Assembly: GCA_964386565.1 (NCBI GenBank)
Contig: CAYLRU010000007.1
Location: forward strand, 1 to 64,000
DNA from: CAYLRU01 sp964386565
GTDB lineage: Bacteria > Desulfobacterota > Desulfobacteria > Desulfobacterales > UBA5616
Length of the DNA stretch: 64,000 nt
Direction: 5' to 3'
Shown: positions 53,088 through 63,381 of the stretch, piece by piece
How positions within the stretch are numbered: position 1 is the first letter of the stretch
Layout of the letters: each line of letters starts with the position of its first letter
Translations under genes and position numbers: made by a program
Notes under the pieces: generated by a model
Database searches by the model: none
What the model saw: only the letters and a program-made list of their open reading frames with translations
What the model was told of the DNA's origin: nothing

Positions 53088-54827
53088 TCATTTGATTGAT
53101 CCGAGTATCCGCTGCCAGAGCAGATGTTCAAGCCCGTCTGCCAGATGATGAATGCTTTTTAAAAAATAGAGATGGCCACGGGGGAAAAATTCTCTCAAAA
53201 AATCCCGGGTCTGGCGATTGCATCCGCACCCCAGCGTAAAAACATCGATCCCGTGCTTTCGGCAATAGTCAAGGGCGATACCCAGGCTTAATCCGCAATT
53301 TGCCGCACCGTCGGTAATATGGATGATCATACTGTTCTTGAATTTTTTATCGAGCAGGTTCGCCACAGCCATAATGGCCTGTCCTGACGGTGTCCGGCCC
53401 GAAGGCGTTACGGAATAGAGTTTTTTATCATGATACAACCGGGTAAGCGTACAAACCTGCCGTTCCGCACGATAGGCATAGATATCCAGCAGATTGCCAT
53501 GGCCCTTTGCAGCAACGGCAAGGGAAACAAAGCTTTTTTCAGCAATTTCCCAGGGCCTTCGCAATCTCTTTTTTCCGGCCGTTGGTTCGTCTTTGCCGCT
53601 CATTGATGCCGATGCATCCGCAATGATGCAGATTTGCCAGAATGCATCCTTTCCCGGACCTTGTCTGTTTTTAAACACTTTACCGTCCAAAGGTACACGA
53701 TACAATCGCAACGGATCCAGCTTTCCTTCACCCAGCCCGTGCCTGATGCGTCTTCTCCGAACCTGCCGGATTAAATGTTCCTGTTTCTTAAATATTTTCT
53801 TCATCTGCCGAACCTGGACAGCGTCAGGTTGGATATCGGAAAGAACCTCTCCTTTTTCAATTCGCGTCTCCATGGGCCGGGCACCGGGTTCTTCAACAGC
53901 AACAGCCATACCCTGTATGGGGGGATTTTCTTCATCCAGCATGGCGCTGACATCCTCTGCCAGATCCGGACGAAGGCCTTCTGCAGCTTCAGTTTCACCG
54001 GGGTCATCGGGTACGTCTTCCCCGGCACCGTTTTCTTCAAGATCCACCCTTCCCTTGGGACCTGTTTCGTCATAAAGATTGACGGCATCGGGATTTAACG
54101 TGAATGTTTCCCAATGTGAAATGACGTGCTCAATGTCCTGCCACATTTGCCGGTAAAGGTTTTTTCTCTCTTCCCGCCTGGTGCTGATGGATCGGCGGTT
54201 CGCCACCGACCGGATACGATGTAAATACTTTTCCAATATTGTCAGAATCTCTGCATAGTAGGGATGAGGGCTTTCAGGAACCTCTTTTATGATTGATTGT
54301 TTTTGCCAGACGGCAAAAACACTTTCCGCAGTAGGAGGAAGGGCGGGGTCCCGTTTCTCTTCAGAAAACGCCTGATAAAAATAACGTGATAAATAAAGCG
54401 CCCATATCCTGTCTTTTGCCAGCTCACTGATAAAAATATTTTCCGAGGCTGTTACGAGATTTTCTAGATATGGCTTTGTGCGGTCATTGATGCCATGGGC
54501 CGATTTCAGTGTTTTTTCCTTCACCCATTCATGGAATTCCATGGCCAGAAACCCTTCCCGCACCACTTGTCCCACCAGTATATCGTAAACATCGTGGGAT
54601 ATGGGATAATTGCCTTTCACCCTTTCCGGATCCAGAATGATAAACCGATTCTCATTTTCCGCCATCCCCTTCCAGAATACCGGTTTCACGTTCCTGCCGA
54701 GATGCCCGATGACCTTTCGCATGGCCCTTAAGGCCAGGGCGAGTTCGGCGGCTTCGTTCCGGGATCGGTTGATCCGCCAGTATTTTGAATAAGATGCCGA
54801 TATGTTTGCTTTTGTTTCCATGATCAT
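53088..54827 (-). CDS. VWA-domain protein, second copy (HExxH lost)
   Basis: A 579-residue paralog of the protein at 36044-37753. The N-terminal domain aligns (NRSRNEAAELALALRAMRKV against the other copy's SSNEAVELANVLRALRKV), but HEALH is replaced by REGFL. There is an acidic linker (residues about 255-300). The VWA metal site is kept: DASAS, SGRTPSGQ, HITDGAAN. It overlaps the upstream AAA gene by four bases (ATGA). Likely another MoxR/VWA remodelling pair with a different client. Confidence 0.82.
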   Translation of the reverse strand: MIMETKANISASYSKYWRINRSRNEAAELALALRAMRKVIGHLGRNVKPVFWKGMAENENRFIILDPERVKGNYPISHDVYDILVGQVVREGFLAMEFHEWVKEKTLKSAHGINDRTKPYLENLVTASENIFISELAKDRIWALYLSRYFYQAFSEEKRDPALPPTAESVFAVWQKQSIIKEVPESPHPYYAEILTILEKYLHRIRSVANRRSISTRREERKNLYRQMWQDIEHVISHWETFTLNPDAVNLYDETGPKGRVDLEENGAGEDVPDDPGETEAAEGLRPDLAEDVSAMLDEENPPIQGMAVAVEEPGARPMETRIEKGEVLSDIQPDAVQVRQMKKIFKKQEHLIRQVRRRRIRHGLGEGKLDPLRLYRVPLDGKVFKNRQGPGKDAFWQICIIADASASMSGKDEPTAGKKRLRRPWEIAEKSFVSLAVAAKGHGNLLDIYAYRAERQVCTLTRLYHDKKLYSVTPSGRTPSGQAIMAVANLLDKKFKNSMIIHITDGAANCGLSLGIALDYCRKHGIDVFTLGCGCNRQTRDFLREFFPRGHLYFLKSIHHLADGLEHLLWQRILGSIK

Positions 54828-55684
54828 GCATTGCCAGGCAGGTAGAGAAGGTATTCTCCCCTGTCGGCTTCCGTTTCCCCGGTTTCCACCTGGATTGAAA
54901 GCAGCAAGGATTCTAAGGTATCCTTGGAAATTTGAAGACTGTAGACCAAGGCTTCCCTCAGGGAAGCCCCCATGGCCACCAGCTCGGCAATCATCAGGCT
55001 ATGACGGATGGAAATACGCATTTCGATCTGGTCATTGTTTCGAATCCGGTTGACCATTTTCAATATCTGGTCGGCTTTGAGCCCATCAATGCCGGTTTTC
55101 CGGATTAATACTTCTTTTTCGACATCATGGGGCAGGTATTCAAGGTGAACCCTGTAAAACCGGTCTTTTAACGCCTCATCCAGGTCATCCGTACCACTGA
55201 ACGTCTCGCCTTCATTCATAGTTGCGAAAAACATCACACCCGGCGCCACACGAATCATGCCCAATTCATCAATCCATATGCTCCGGTCTTCCGACAGGAC
55301 GCTGAACAGCTCATTTAATGCATGGGGACTTTCGGAGCGGTTGATCTCTTCCAAATGGATGACGCATCCAGGCGTCTGGATAGCTTTGGGAAATAAAAAT
55401 TCCTGATAATACGTTTCGCCTGACCTGAGTCGCTGCTGCCCGAACAATTGACCGGCCTCAAGCAGCAGACCCACTTGAAAAGTTGCCATGGGTCTTTTGT
55501 AAATATAGGCAAACTGCCTGACCATGGAAGATTTTCCGCATCCCTGACTTCCCGTTATCAGGATGTTCACCGGATGCTTTTCAGACATGCGGTTGAATCG
55601 TGCGAGATTATCCATGTCCTCTTTAAGGATGAAAAAATTCGGATCGGGATTGGGAATTTTCAACTGGCTGGCCGTATCGATCAT
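54824..55684 (-). CDS. MoxR-type AAA ATPase, second copy
   Basis: A 286-residue paralog of the BssE-like protein at 35165-36013, with GSQGCGKSSMVRQFA and VIHLEEINRSE. I start it at ATG 55684, where the protein aligns with the start of its paralog (MIDTASQLKIPNPD against MSNFEASLAIPKPE). An open frame goes on to 55822 and would add 46 residues. The ribosome site is weak in both cases. Confidence 0.82.
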   Translation of the reverse strand: MIDTASQLKIPNPDPNFFILKEDMDNLARFNRMSEKHPVNILITGSQGCGKSSMVRQFAYIYKRPMATFQVGLLLEAGQLFGQQRLRSGETYYQEFLFPKAIQTPGCVIHLEEINRSESPHALNELFSVLSEDRSIWIDELGMIRVAPGVMFFATMNEGETFSGTDDLDEALKDRFYRVHLEYLPHDVEKEVLIRKTGIDGLKADQILKMVNRIRNNDQIEMRISIRHSLMIAELVAMGASLREALVYSLQISKDTLESLLLSIQVETGETEADRGEYLLYLPGNA

Positions 55685-55866
55685 AATAGGAGGGTCCTTT
55701 ATAGTGGCCACTTTCCATGAAAGCAGGCCTGAAGGGCGGTTGAAAACAAAATCGTTTAATATGTTACCGGAAAAAAGCGGGATATAACTGATGCGGCGTC
55801 GTCTTATTTTACCGGACGCCATACCGGCGCCGGAATTATGATTCAGCTCTTTCAGGACAGCCGGCT

Positions 55867-56622
55867 TTACTTCATGCCTCTTTCCTTTTTTATTTCTTCA
55901 TACGCAGCCTGGATTTCCTGGAATTTTTCACTGGCAAACCGGGTGAATTCCTCCGGCAACCCTTTTGATGCGATCTTGTCCGGATGAAAATCATTGACCA
56001 GCTTTCGATACCGTCTTTTAATCTTCTCATCCGAATCTTTTGCATCACATCCCAAAACCGCATATGATTTATCTGAAACCCCGATATATTTTTGGCAAAC
56101 CGCTTTATAGTATTCGTGGCCAAGTTGAAAAATATTCAACGCGGAAAGAATCAGTTTTTCTTCACTCTCATTCATCCTGCCGTCCGCCGTTGAAACCCGT
56201 ACGAGAATATCGATCATCAGTTCCAGGAATTGCGGTTGATTTTTAAATTCGGCATAAAATTGATGGGCAAAATCTTCAAACCGCTGGTTGGATTCCATGG
56301 CGGTGTAGAAAATGTTCCATGTCACGTTCCGGCCGTACGAATCCAGATTCAGATCCCGGGCCATAAATTGTTCCACGGCATTCACTTCTTCTTTTTTTAC
56401 CTGGCCGTCGGCATGAACCAGTTTGGCCAGCATGGAAAAGGCAGCCACATAAAAGGTCAGTTGCGTGGATTCCCCATGTGACAGGCGTTGCCGCGCGATG
56501 CCCTCGTCCAGCTCACCGGATTTATCAAATACATGTCCGAATGCAGCCCCTGCAATGGCGCCCAGGGGACCACCGATGGCAAACCCGAGGGTGCCACCCA
56601 CAATTTTACCCAGCACACCCAT
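55867..56622 (-). CDS. DnaJ-like co-chaperone with TerB domain (DjlA-like)
   Basis: About 251 residues. A glycine-rich N-terminal hydrophobic segment (GGTLGFAIGGPLGAIAGAAFG) is followed by a TerB-like helical domain (residues about 50-165) and a C-terminal J domain with the HPD motif in RKLVNDFHPDKIASKG. This is the DjlA layout: membrane-anchored, stimulating DnaK. The ATG at 56622 has AGAGGA upstream; frames to 56676 are less supported. Confidence 0.85.
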   Translation of the reverse strand: MGVLGKIVGGTLGFAIGGPLGAIAGAAFGHVFDKSGELDEGIARQRLSHGESTQLTFYVAAFSMLAKLVHADGQVKKEEVNAVEQFMARDLNLDSYGRNVTWNIFYTAMESNQRFEDFAHQFYAEFKNQPQFLELMIDILVRVSTADGRMNESEEKLILSALNIFQLGHEYYKAVCQKYIGVSDKSYAVLGCDAKDSDEKIKRRYRKLVNDFHPDKIASKGLPEEFTRFASEKFQEIQAAYEEIKKERGMK

Positions 56623-56832
56623 GATCATTATCCTCTGAAACGGTAATTTACTTCTAACCCGCAAACAGGTCGTCAAATAAACCTCATGCCCTTCAATTAT
56701 TAAAATATCCTTTTTCTGTCAACCATCTAATCCGTCAAAGACGGGGGCTGGTATGCATGGACGTCCTGTTTCGCCGGTCAGTTTTTTTATTTGGGATAAC
56801 AACGATTTTATTGTCCGGCGTCTTCAACCGGG

Positions 56833-57843
56833 TTATATCGGTCCCATGAAAAACCGGTTAATCCCTTCGGTCTGCTCGCGGCCGATGACTGTATTGAATC
56901 CGTCAAACCATCTTTCCGGTCGGGTCTCGACACCGGCCATGACCGAATCGCCTCTTCCGATAATATTGAAATACCGCTGTTGGGCCATTCGTCCGGCCAA
57001 CAGCGTGCCGATCGGATAAAGTGCCATACCATAGCCCATCTCGTGCAATTCACGGGGGCTCTTATAGGGGGTTTTCGGACTGCCTTCAATCATATTGGCG
57101 ACAAGAACAACTTTTAACCCTTTGAATGCTTCCGTCGCTCGCAGGAGTTGCTCTTCGCCTTCCAATGCTTCAATAAATATGAGTTCGGCACCGGCATCGG
57201 CATACAATTGTCCCCTTTTCAGGCCCTCCTCGAAACCAAGCGGCGAGATGGCGTCCGTACGGGCCATAACGAGAAAATCTTTTTGGCTTTGTGCATAACT
57301 TATTGCCGGTTTCAACCGGAATTCGATCATCTCTTCGGCTGAAATCACCTGTTTCCCCGTTCCCCTGGCTCCTTCCATGTGGCCGCAGGTCTTGTTGATG
57401 GCATATTGATCCTCGATTTGGACATACTGGGCCCCCTGTTTATGCACCTGCCGACAGGTTAATACAACCGAAGCCGGTTCATTTCCGTAACCCGTATCAA
57501 TATCCACACCAATGGGAAAAGCCGGTTTGTCCGTATCCAGAGCGGCAAACCATGTCGCCTGCTCAATAATATTCGTCTGCTGGGCGATTTCCGCCCGTAA
57601 AATGTATCCCATATCCGGAAGCCCGTATCCTGCGGCGCAAAGATATCCCGATATAAATGTAATAAATCCGCCGACAAAGTCCGGAACCGCCTGCTGGGCA
57701 TAGAGTTCATAAATCGTATGATGTAATTGACGCGCTTCATACCCGTTTGCAACACCGATGCCGACTAATATTCTATCCGCCTTTTCTTTGATCATTCGAT
57801 GAAGATCGAGCCTCTTTGCTTCCCAGGAAATTCCAGCCGTCAT
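56833..57843 (-). CDS. Isocitrate lyase/PEP mutase family protein
   Basis: A 336-residue member of the PEP mutase/isocitrate lyase superfamily, with DIDTGYGNEPASV (metal-binding acid residues) and the catalytic loop NKTCGHMEG, the counterpart of the K(K/R)CGH loop in isocitrate and methylisocitrate lyases. It could cleave a methylisocitrate-like acid or decarboxylate oxaloacetate. The ACT-domain gene is directly upstream and touches its start, suggesting amino-acid or metabolite control of the enzyme. Confidence 0.83.
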   Translation of the reverse strand: MTAGISWEAKRLDLHRMIKEKADRILVGIGVANGYEARQLHHTIYELYAQQAVPDFVGGFITFISGYLCAAGYGLPDMGYILRAEIAQQTNIIEQATWFAALDTDKPAFPIGVDIDTGYGNEPASVVLTCRQVHKQGAQYVQIEDQYAINKTCGHMEGARGTGKQVISAEEMIEFRLKPAISYAQSQKDFLVMARTDAISPLGFEEGLKRGQLYADAGAELIFIEALEGEEQLLRATEAFKGLKVVLVANMIEGSPKTPYKSPRELHEMGYGMALYPIGTLLAGRMAQQRYFNIIGRGDSVMAGVETRPERWFDGFNTVIGREQTEGINRFFMGPI

Positions 57844-58247
57844 TATGCATATCCTTTCAGGATTTTTTTTGTTTTATCAATCTGCTGAACCTTTAACACC
57901 AGATATGTTTTGTCATTATCGCCATGAACGGATGCATAAATATAGTCGATATTTATGCCATTTTCCGCAAGAATGGCCGCCACATTCCCTGTTGCACCGG
58001 GAACATTTCGAATGGTAACCAGAAAAACATCGGCTTCAATAACCCGAAACCCGGCGTTTTTTAACGCCTGAAGGGTTTTACTGCCTTTTTCCGGCACGAT
58101 CCTTAATACCGCTTCTTCCACGGTATCGATAGCACAAATGGCGTACAAGTTGATGGACTGATCTGAAATCAACCGGCAAAGCTCCGCCAGGGCGCCCACT
58201 CGATTCTCCAGAAATACTGAATATTGTTTACATAGTTTGTATTCCAT
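57843..58247 (-). CDS. Tandem ACT-domain protein
   Basis: A 134-residue protein made of two ACT-like halves: residues about 8-65 (FLENRVGALAELCRLISDQSIN in part) and about 72-130 (TIRNVPGATGNVAAILAENG in part). ACT domains bind small ligands, often amino acids. It overlaps its neighbours on both sides by at most one base, so it is translated with the lyase-family gene. Confidence 0.85.
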   Translation of the reverse strand: MEYKLCKQYSVFLENRVGALAELCRLISDQSINLYAICAIDTVEEAVLRIVPEKGSKTLQALKNAGFRVIEADVFLVTIRNVPGATGNVAAILAENGINIDYIYASVHGDNDKTYLVLKVQQIDKTKKILKGYA

Positions 58248-59567
58248 TCATTTTTCTCCTTTTCCGCATTCCAGGGTCCTTAACATAACTTCCGCATGTC
58301 TGCGTGCCGCGCCCTGGTTTTCCAGCACCGAGGCTCTGACTCTCTTTCCGGCTTCTTCCCTTTTTTCCGCATTCATCAGGTAGAAAATGGCTCTTTGCGC
58401 CAACTCTTCCCCGTTTCTTACCACAAATGCATCTCCCACGACGGTTTCAATCAGATCCCTGGCCTCCTGGAAATCTTCCATGAAAGGACCGTAAAATACA
58501 GGTTTACCCCACACGGCCGCCTCAAGAATATTTTGACCGCCAAGCGGCACCAGGCTCCCGCCGCAAAAGGCGACGCTCGACACCCCGTATACCGCGGCCA
58601 GTTCACCGATGGTGTCCATGATGATGACCCTTGCGGTTCGTCGCGAATGGGAACCGTCCAGTGCGGATCGCAATTGATGGTCAAATCCCCTTGATACCGC
58701 CAGTCGGGATACGGATGCCGCCCGTTCTATATGCCTGGGCGCTATAAAAAGCAGGGCTTCCGGAACTTTTTCAATGATCTTTTCATACGCATCAAAAACG
58801 GCTGTTTCCTCATTTTGTCGCGTACTGCCGGCCACGAAGATAATTTCTTCACCTGTCAGGGAATATGTTTTTCGAATGGCATCAAGATTCGTACGAAAAT
58901 GGTTTCGGATAAGGCTATCATATTTTGCATTGCCGATTACGCAGACTCTTTCTTTTGGCGCTCCCATCAACAGGATCCGCCGGGCATCCTGTTCGTGGAT
59001 CATACTGAAGGATTCCACGTTCTTCAACACTTCCCGGGTTAAGGGAACGATTTTTTCATATTTTTTAAAGGAACGACCGGAAATCCGTCCGTTTGCCAAA
59101 ACCGTTTTAATTCCCATCCGGTTTGCCTCAAAGAACAAATTGGGCCATATTTCCGTTTCAATACAAGCCAGCATATCCGGCCTGATAAATGCCAGGGCCT
59201 TTCTCACCGCAAATACGGAATCAATGGGAGCATAAATTAAGGAGATCGAAGGCGGCAGCCTGTCTTTGGCAATTGCCTGTCCGGTCTCGGTTGTTGTTGA
59301 AACGAACAAAGAAGAACCCGGAGAGATCCGACGGATTTCCTCGGCAATCACCGCAGCAACACTGACTTCCCCGACCGAGGCAGCATGCATCCATATCCTG
59401 GGACTTTTTTTTGTACTGTCCGGACTTTTTACATGATAAAACCCCAGCCGCTGGTCTATACTTTCTTTATATCGGCCGGTTAAAAACGAATACAATTTTA
59501 AGAACGGGAGTCCCAGCAGGAACAAAAATGTCGTCGCCTGACGATAAATATGGTACATAAGGCTCAT
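58248..59567 (-). CDS. waaA: 3-deoxy-D-manno-octulosonic acid transferase
   Basis: A 439-residue Kdo transferase of lipid A core synthesis. It has the N-terminal membrane segment, WMHAASVGEV (residues about 58-67), with the base-like Glu, GNAKYD, and the C-terminal GGSLVPLGGQNILEAAVWGKP signature. It adds Kdo to lipid IVA at the inner membrane. This is Gram-negative envelope housekeeping and shows the organism has lipopolysaccharide. Confidence 0.93.
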   Translation of the reverse strand: MSLMYHIYRQATTFLFLLGLPFLKLYSFLTGRYKESIDQRLGFYHVKSPDSTKKSPRIWMHAASVGEVSVAAVIAEEIRRISPGSSLFVSTTTETGQAIAKDRLPPSISLIYAPIDSVFAVRKALAFIRPDMLACIETEIWPNLFFEANRMGIKTVLANGRISGRSFKKYEKIVPLTREVLKNVESFSMIHEQDARRILLMGAPKERVCVIGNAKYDSLIRNHFRTNLDAIRKTYSLTGEEIIFVAGSTRQNEETAVFDAYEKIIEKVPEALLFIAPRHIERAASVSRLAVSRGFDHQLRSALDGSHSRRTARVIIMDTIGELAAVYGVSSVAFCGGSLVPLGGQNILEAAVWGKPVFYGPFMEDFQEARDLIETVVGDAFVVRNGEELAQRAIFYLMNAEKREEAGKRVRASVLENQGAARRHAEVMLRTLECGKGEK

Positions 59568-59612
59568 GATTTCTCGATTTTATTTCTCAAGCACAAAGCC
59601 GACTATTGCACG

Positions 59613-61583
59613 TCAGTATTCAATCTCTGCGAACCGGTTTCTTATTATCTTAAGCAGGTACAACCGTTTATCAGCCTCTCCGATTTCATTAAATGCCGTA
59701 AGACCGGTAACACCGTCAAAATAGGGCATTACCGTCAAGGCATCCTTTAATTCCCCTCTAAACGCAAAGTTATTTTCGGCTAAAAGTGTAAATACCATCA
59801 CGGCTGAATCATAGGCAACGGCTTCTATAAAACCGGGTTTCTCTTCATAGGCACTTCTGAAAGCCTTGATAAAGGTTCTCACCGGTAAGGTCTTGCTGTT
59901 TTCAAAAAAACCATCCGTCATAATTGCTCCCTGGGCGTAGGAACCGGCCATTCCAATCAATTCATCTGAATGCCAGAGGTTTGTACCACAGAGAATAACG
60001 TTTTCCACATCATAATAAGCCAGCTGGGGAATGATCAATCCTGCTTTTTTGGGAGAATCCGGAAGGAACAGCACGTCGAAATCCACAATGGGTTGGGGTT
60101 CTTCCGTTTCCGGTTGTTCTCCCTCATCACGATCCACCGCCAAAATCACAGACCCATCATCATATTCCCTGTTATCGGAGACGTTGTTTTCATAAGTCTG
60201 CAGCCCTTGTCCCTCTTCACCGGAAGCAATCATGGCGCCGGTGGCCTGGTCCGATGTCAATTTCAGATCTTCAGGAACCTCGTAATAAAGGCCCACCAGT
60301 TTTTTTACCGGCGCCTCAAAATCCGTTTGATCCAATTCGTAAGATTCAACCCCGACAACTTCCCCGCCATGTTTGATGACTTCATCCCAAAAAAGATTCA
60401 TGAAGGTAAGCCCGTATTTTTCATTTGGATAAAGAATCGCAAAACGACGGGCGCCCAGTTTATCAACAGCGTACGATACGAGGGTTTTTACCTGCATACT
60501 GGAGGTAATAAAATTCCGAAAAACGTAATCCCCGGTTTCAGGAATGCCGTCCATCTGGGACAATGCGATAATGGGAATCCGGTTTTCCTGGGCAACCGCC
60601 GCGGCTGAATCGGCCGTAGCAATGGGGCCGATAATACATGCGGCTTTTTCCTCAACCAGTTCCAGAACACATTTTTTGGCTACTTCAGGATCCGACCGGG
60701 TATCTTTGACAATAATTTTATAGTCGATCCCTTCCCGGACGGAGAACCGGTTCAGCGCCAGCTCAATTCCTTTTAATGCCCTGTTGCCGAAAACCTCATA
60801 TGCGCCGCTTAACGGCAACATACATCCAATGGTATCGGATCGAAACTGTGCCATCTGGCGTATGGTATTCACCAGCTCGATATCTTTCGGATCTTTCAAT
60901 CGCATGGTCAGCATCCGGATGTCGTCATCGTTCAATATGGAAACGGCGTTCTTGAGCCGGGCCGTGACGGTTTCCCTTTCAGTCGGGGTCATGGCCATAC
61001 CATAAGCAGTGATAAAGGTGTATGCCGCTTCAACAGGCGCGTCCATTGCCATAAACGTATCTCCCGTCAGAATTGAGATCCTCATGATATGGGTTCGGGT
61101 GTATGATACCTTGGGCAATTGGGCCGATTTTTGGATTAATTCGGGATATTTCCCTTGGTTGAAAAGCATGGCCAGCATCTCAACTCCGGCATCCGGGGCG
61201 AAAACGGTATGCGGATATTTTTCCAATATCCGGGCGTACGCCTGGTAGGCCGAGGCATAATCATTCCGAAGTTCGTAAATACGCCCCGTCTTCATCAGGG
61301 CTGCGGGTGCCATGGAAGACCGGGGATATTTTTCAAGAAATGACAGGTATTGTACGATGGCTGCGTCATAGTCGCCCTGTTGATACAATTTTTCAGCCTG
61401 TGCAAACAAATCTTCACCCTTATCAACAGGCCTTGGCTTGAGAACGGATCTGGGGCTGCAACCTGAAAACGCCAAAACGAGTACGATAAAAATAACCGGA
61501 AAAATTTTGAGTCTTGCCGTTAACACCATGTTTTTCTTTTGCATCTGTTTAGTTTTTTTCAAAACGGGCTGAACTCTTTCCAA
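59613..61583 (-). CDS. LppC-like lipoprotein with TPR and periplasmic-binding domain
   Basis: Up to 656 residues. A lipoprotein signal (hydrophobic stretch then LAFSGC) gives a lipidated Cys near residue 42; starting at 61529 (Met 19) would give a more usual short signal, and none of the three possible starts has a good ribosome site. Residues about 55-215 contain TPR-like repeats, followed by a type I periplasmic-binding fold beginning at TIGCMLPLSGAYEVFGNR. This is the layout of LpoA/LppC-type activators of penicillin-binding proteins, and is also like branched-chain amino-acid binding proteins. Confidence 0.82.
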   Translation of the reverse strand: MERVQPVLKKTKQMQKKNMVLTARLKIFPVIFIVLVLAFSGCSPRSVLKPRPVDKGEDLFAQAEKLYQQGDYDAAIVQYLSFLEKYPRSSMAPAALMKTGRIYELRNDYASAYQAYARILEKYPHTVFAPDAGVEMLAMLFNQGKYPELIQKSAQLPKVSYTRTHIMRISILTGDTFMAMDAPVEAAYTFITAYGMAMTPTERETVTARLKNAVSILNDDDIRMLTMRLKDPKDIELVNTIRQMAQFRSDTIGCMLPLSGAYEVFGNRALKGIELALNRFSVREGIDYKIIVKDTRSDPEVAKKCVLELVEEKAACIIGPIATADSAAAVAQENRIPIIALSQMDGIPETGDYVFRNFITSSMQVKTLVSYAVDKLGARRFAILYPNEKYGLTFMNLFWDEVIKHGGEVVGVESYELDQTDFEAPVKKLVGLYYEVPEDLKLTSDQATGAMIASGEEGQGLQTYENNVSDNREYDDGSVILAVDRDEGEQPETEEPQPIVDFDVLFLPDSPKKAGLIIPQLAYYDVENVILCGTNLWHSDELIGMAGSYAQGAIMTDGFFENSKTLPVRTFIKAFRSAYEEKPGFIEAVAYDSAVMVFTLLAENNFAFRGELKDALTVMPYFDGVTGLTAFNEIGEADKRLYLLKIIRNRFAEIEY

Positions 61584-61783
61584 CCCTTGTCTTCTCTACT
61601 AAAAATAACCATATGATTCTATTTTTATACAATACACTCGCCACATTTCACAACACCTTTTACCCGGCAGAATTATAAATTCAGGAATCGCTATAAATTT
61701 TATTTACAAAGAACCCGATCCGGTCTAAATTATCAAGGCTGGATTTTCTTTCATGTAACCCTAAAAAAAACCGGATATTCAAA

Positions 61784-62077
61784 GTGACGTCCACCAACGA
61801 AAACGTGTTTGTCAAAATTGCCGTCATCGATAATATTATCGAGGCACAAATGATTAAATCCGTCCTGGATGAGGAAAATATTCCCTATCTGTTGCGATCT
61901 TATCACGATACGGCTTATGACGGACTGTTTCAATTTCAAAAAGGATATGGAGAAATTTCAGCCCCGAAAAAATTTAAACAGGACATATTGGAAATCATTT
62001 CAAACATCAAGGCCGCCGGGGAAAAACCTCATCATAATGTTCATAAAGATCTTCCTACGGATGAATCGGATATTTAA
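61784..62077 (+). CDS. Small DUF2007-like protein
   Basis: A 97-residue protein. The segment with KIAVIDNIIEAQMIKSVLDE followed by ENIPYLLRS resembles DUF2007, a small domain found in proteins that may sense signals or bind aminoacyl groups. GTG start at 61784. It lies 14 bases ahead of the aldolase gene and its end is probably coupled to it. Confidence 0.7.
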   Translation: MTSTNENVFVKIAVIDNIIEAQMIKSVLDEENIPYLLRSYHDTAYDGLFQFQKGYGEISAPKKFKQDILEIISNIKAAGEKPHHNVHKDLPTDESDI

Positions 62078-62091
62078 AAGGAGGTCCAACC

Positions 62092-63381
62092 ATGTCAAAA
62101 ACAATAGATGACAAAGCTTTTGACCGCGCTCTTGACGTCGGGCGCCCGCCCAACGTGGTTAATCTGTTTCCCAACTCAAAGGCCCTGATCGTCAGCGGCA
62201 AGTTTATAGACCGGGCCATGCTTGCAAAGGGTAAATCCATTTCCATGGCGGCCAACGGACGCAGCTATTTTGTCATTCGCGGCGCACTTCTTGCCGCACA
62301 GCGCGCAAATTCCTGCATTATCATTGAAATTGCAAAATCAGAAGGCGGCGCCAATGCATATTGCGCGGTGAATTACTGGAATATGGCCCGAATCGTTGAT
62401 GCGTTGTGCAACGAATTGCATATTACCGTCCCCGTGGCCGTTCATGCCGATCATTACGGCATCAAAAACGAACAGGACATTGAAACCGCCAAGATCGAAA
62501 TTCCCTCCATGTTCGATGCCGGCATCACCTCCATCGCCATCGATGCCTCCCACATGCCAGATGATAAAAACCTGCTGGCGAGCATAACGTTGAATCCGTA
62601 CGTTCCCGGGTGGGCCGGGCTTGAAACGGAGGTAGGGGAAATCAAGGGCAAAACCGGCCTCTCCACCATTGAAGAAGCGCTGTTTTTAATCCAGGGGCTT
62701 AATGCCCATGACATCTTCCCCGACTGGATCGCTTTAAACAACGGTACCACCCATGGCATTGAAGCCAGTGACCAGGGAATCCAGGTGGATTTAACCGCTG
62801 ATATTCACAATGCATTAAGCGATTATAAGGTTTCCGGGGCCCAGCACGGGACTTCGGGAAACAGCTCCCAGCGCCTGCGGGAAATCGCCGCCAAAACCCG
62901 GACCACAAAGGCAAACGTGGCTACGGCCCTCCAGATGGTTTCCTGGGGTCTTGAAGTCAATGATTACGGAAACGCCATTCTTGACGACAGGGGTTTCTTT
63001 AAAAAGGTCAAAAATGAAGGCGTGTCCGAATCCATGTGGGCGGATATGGAGGCGTATGCAAAATCCAATTCCCTTTCGGCAGGGGATTATAAAAAACTGA
63101 ATATTGTATTCGAAAACAAACTGTTAAGCCAACCCATGGCCATCCGGGAACGCATGACCGGACGGATTGAGGATTTTGTTTACAACATGTTGGTGAATGT
63201 ATTTAATGCACAGGATACGGCACCGCTGGCCGTCGAGCATATCCTTGACACCGGCTCCCACGATCCCGGCCCGAAGGCCAAAAGAATAGAAGACCCAGAC
63301 GAATGGACACCTGATAAAATCATGGCGCGGGCGGCCCTCATAGACAGTGATAAAGGAGAATCCGGAAATTTTGACGACTAG
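62092..63381 (+). CDS. Class II fructose-bisphosphate aldolase family protein
   Basis: A 429-residue zinc aldolase. The zinc and base motif VHADHYG (residues about 120-126) and a GTSG/NGTTHGIEAS segment are visible. At 429 residues it is longer than the usual 285-360. Its likely role is gluconeogenic fructose-1,6-bisphosphate formation. AAAGGAGG precedes the ATG. Confidence 0.88.
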   Translation: MSKTIDDKAFDRALDVGRPPNVVNLFPNSKALIVSGKFIDRAMLAKGKSISMAANGRSYFVIRGALLAAQRANSCIIIEIAKSEGGANAYCAVNYWNMARIVDALCNELHITVPVAVHADHYGIKNEQDIETAKIEIPSMFDAGITSIAIDASHMPDDKNLLASITLNPYVPGWAGLETEVGEIKGKTGLSTIEEALFLIQGLNAHDIFPDWIALNNGTTHGIEASDQGIQVDLTADIHNALSDYKVSGAQHGTSGNSSQRLREIAAKTRTTKANVATALQMVSWGLEVNDYGNAILDDRGFFKKVKNEGVSESMWADMEAYAKSNSLSAGDYKKLNIVFENKLLSQPMAIRERMTGRIEDFVYNMLVNVFNAQDTAPLAVEHILDTGSHDPGPKAKRIEDPDEWTPDKIMARAALIDSDKGESGNFDD

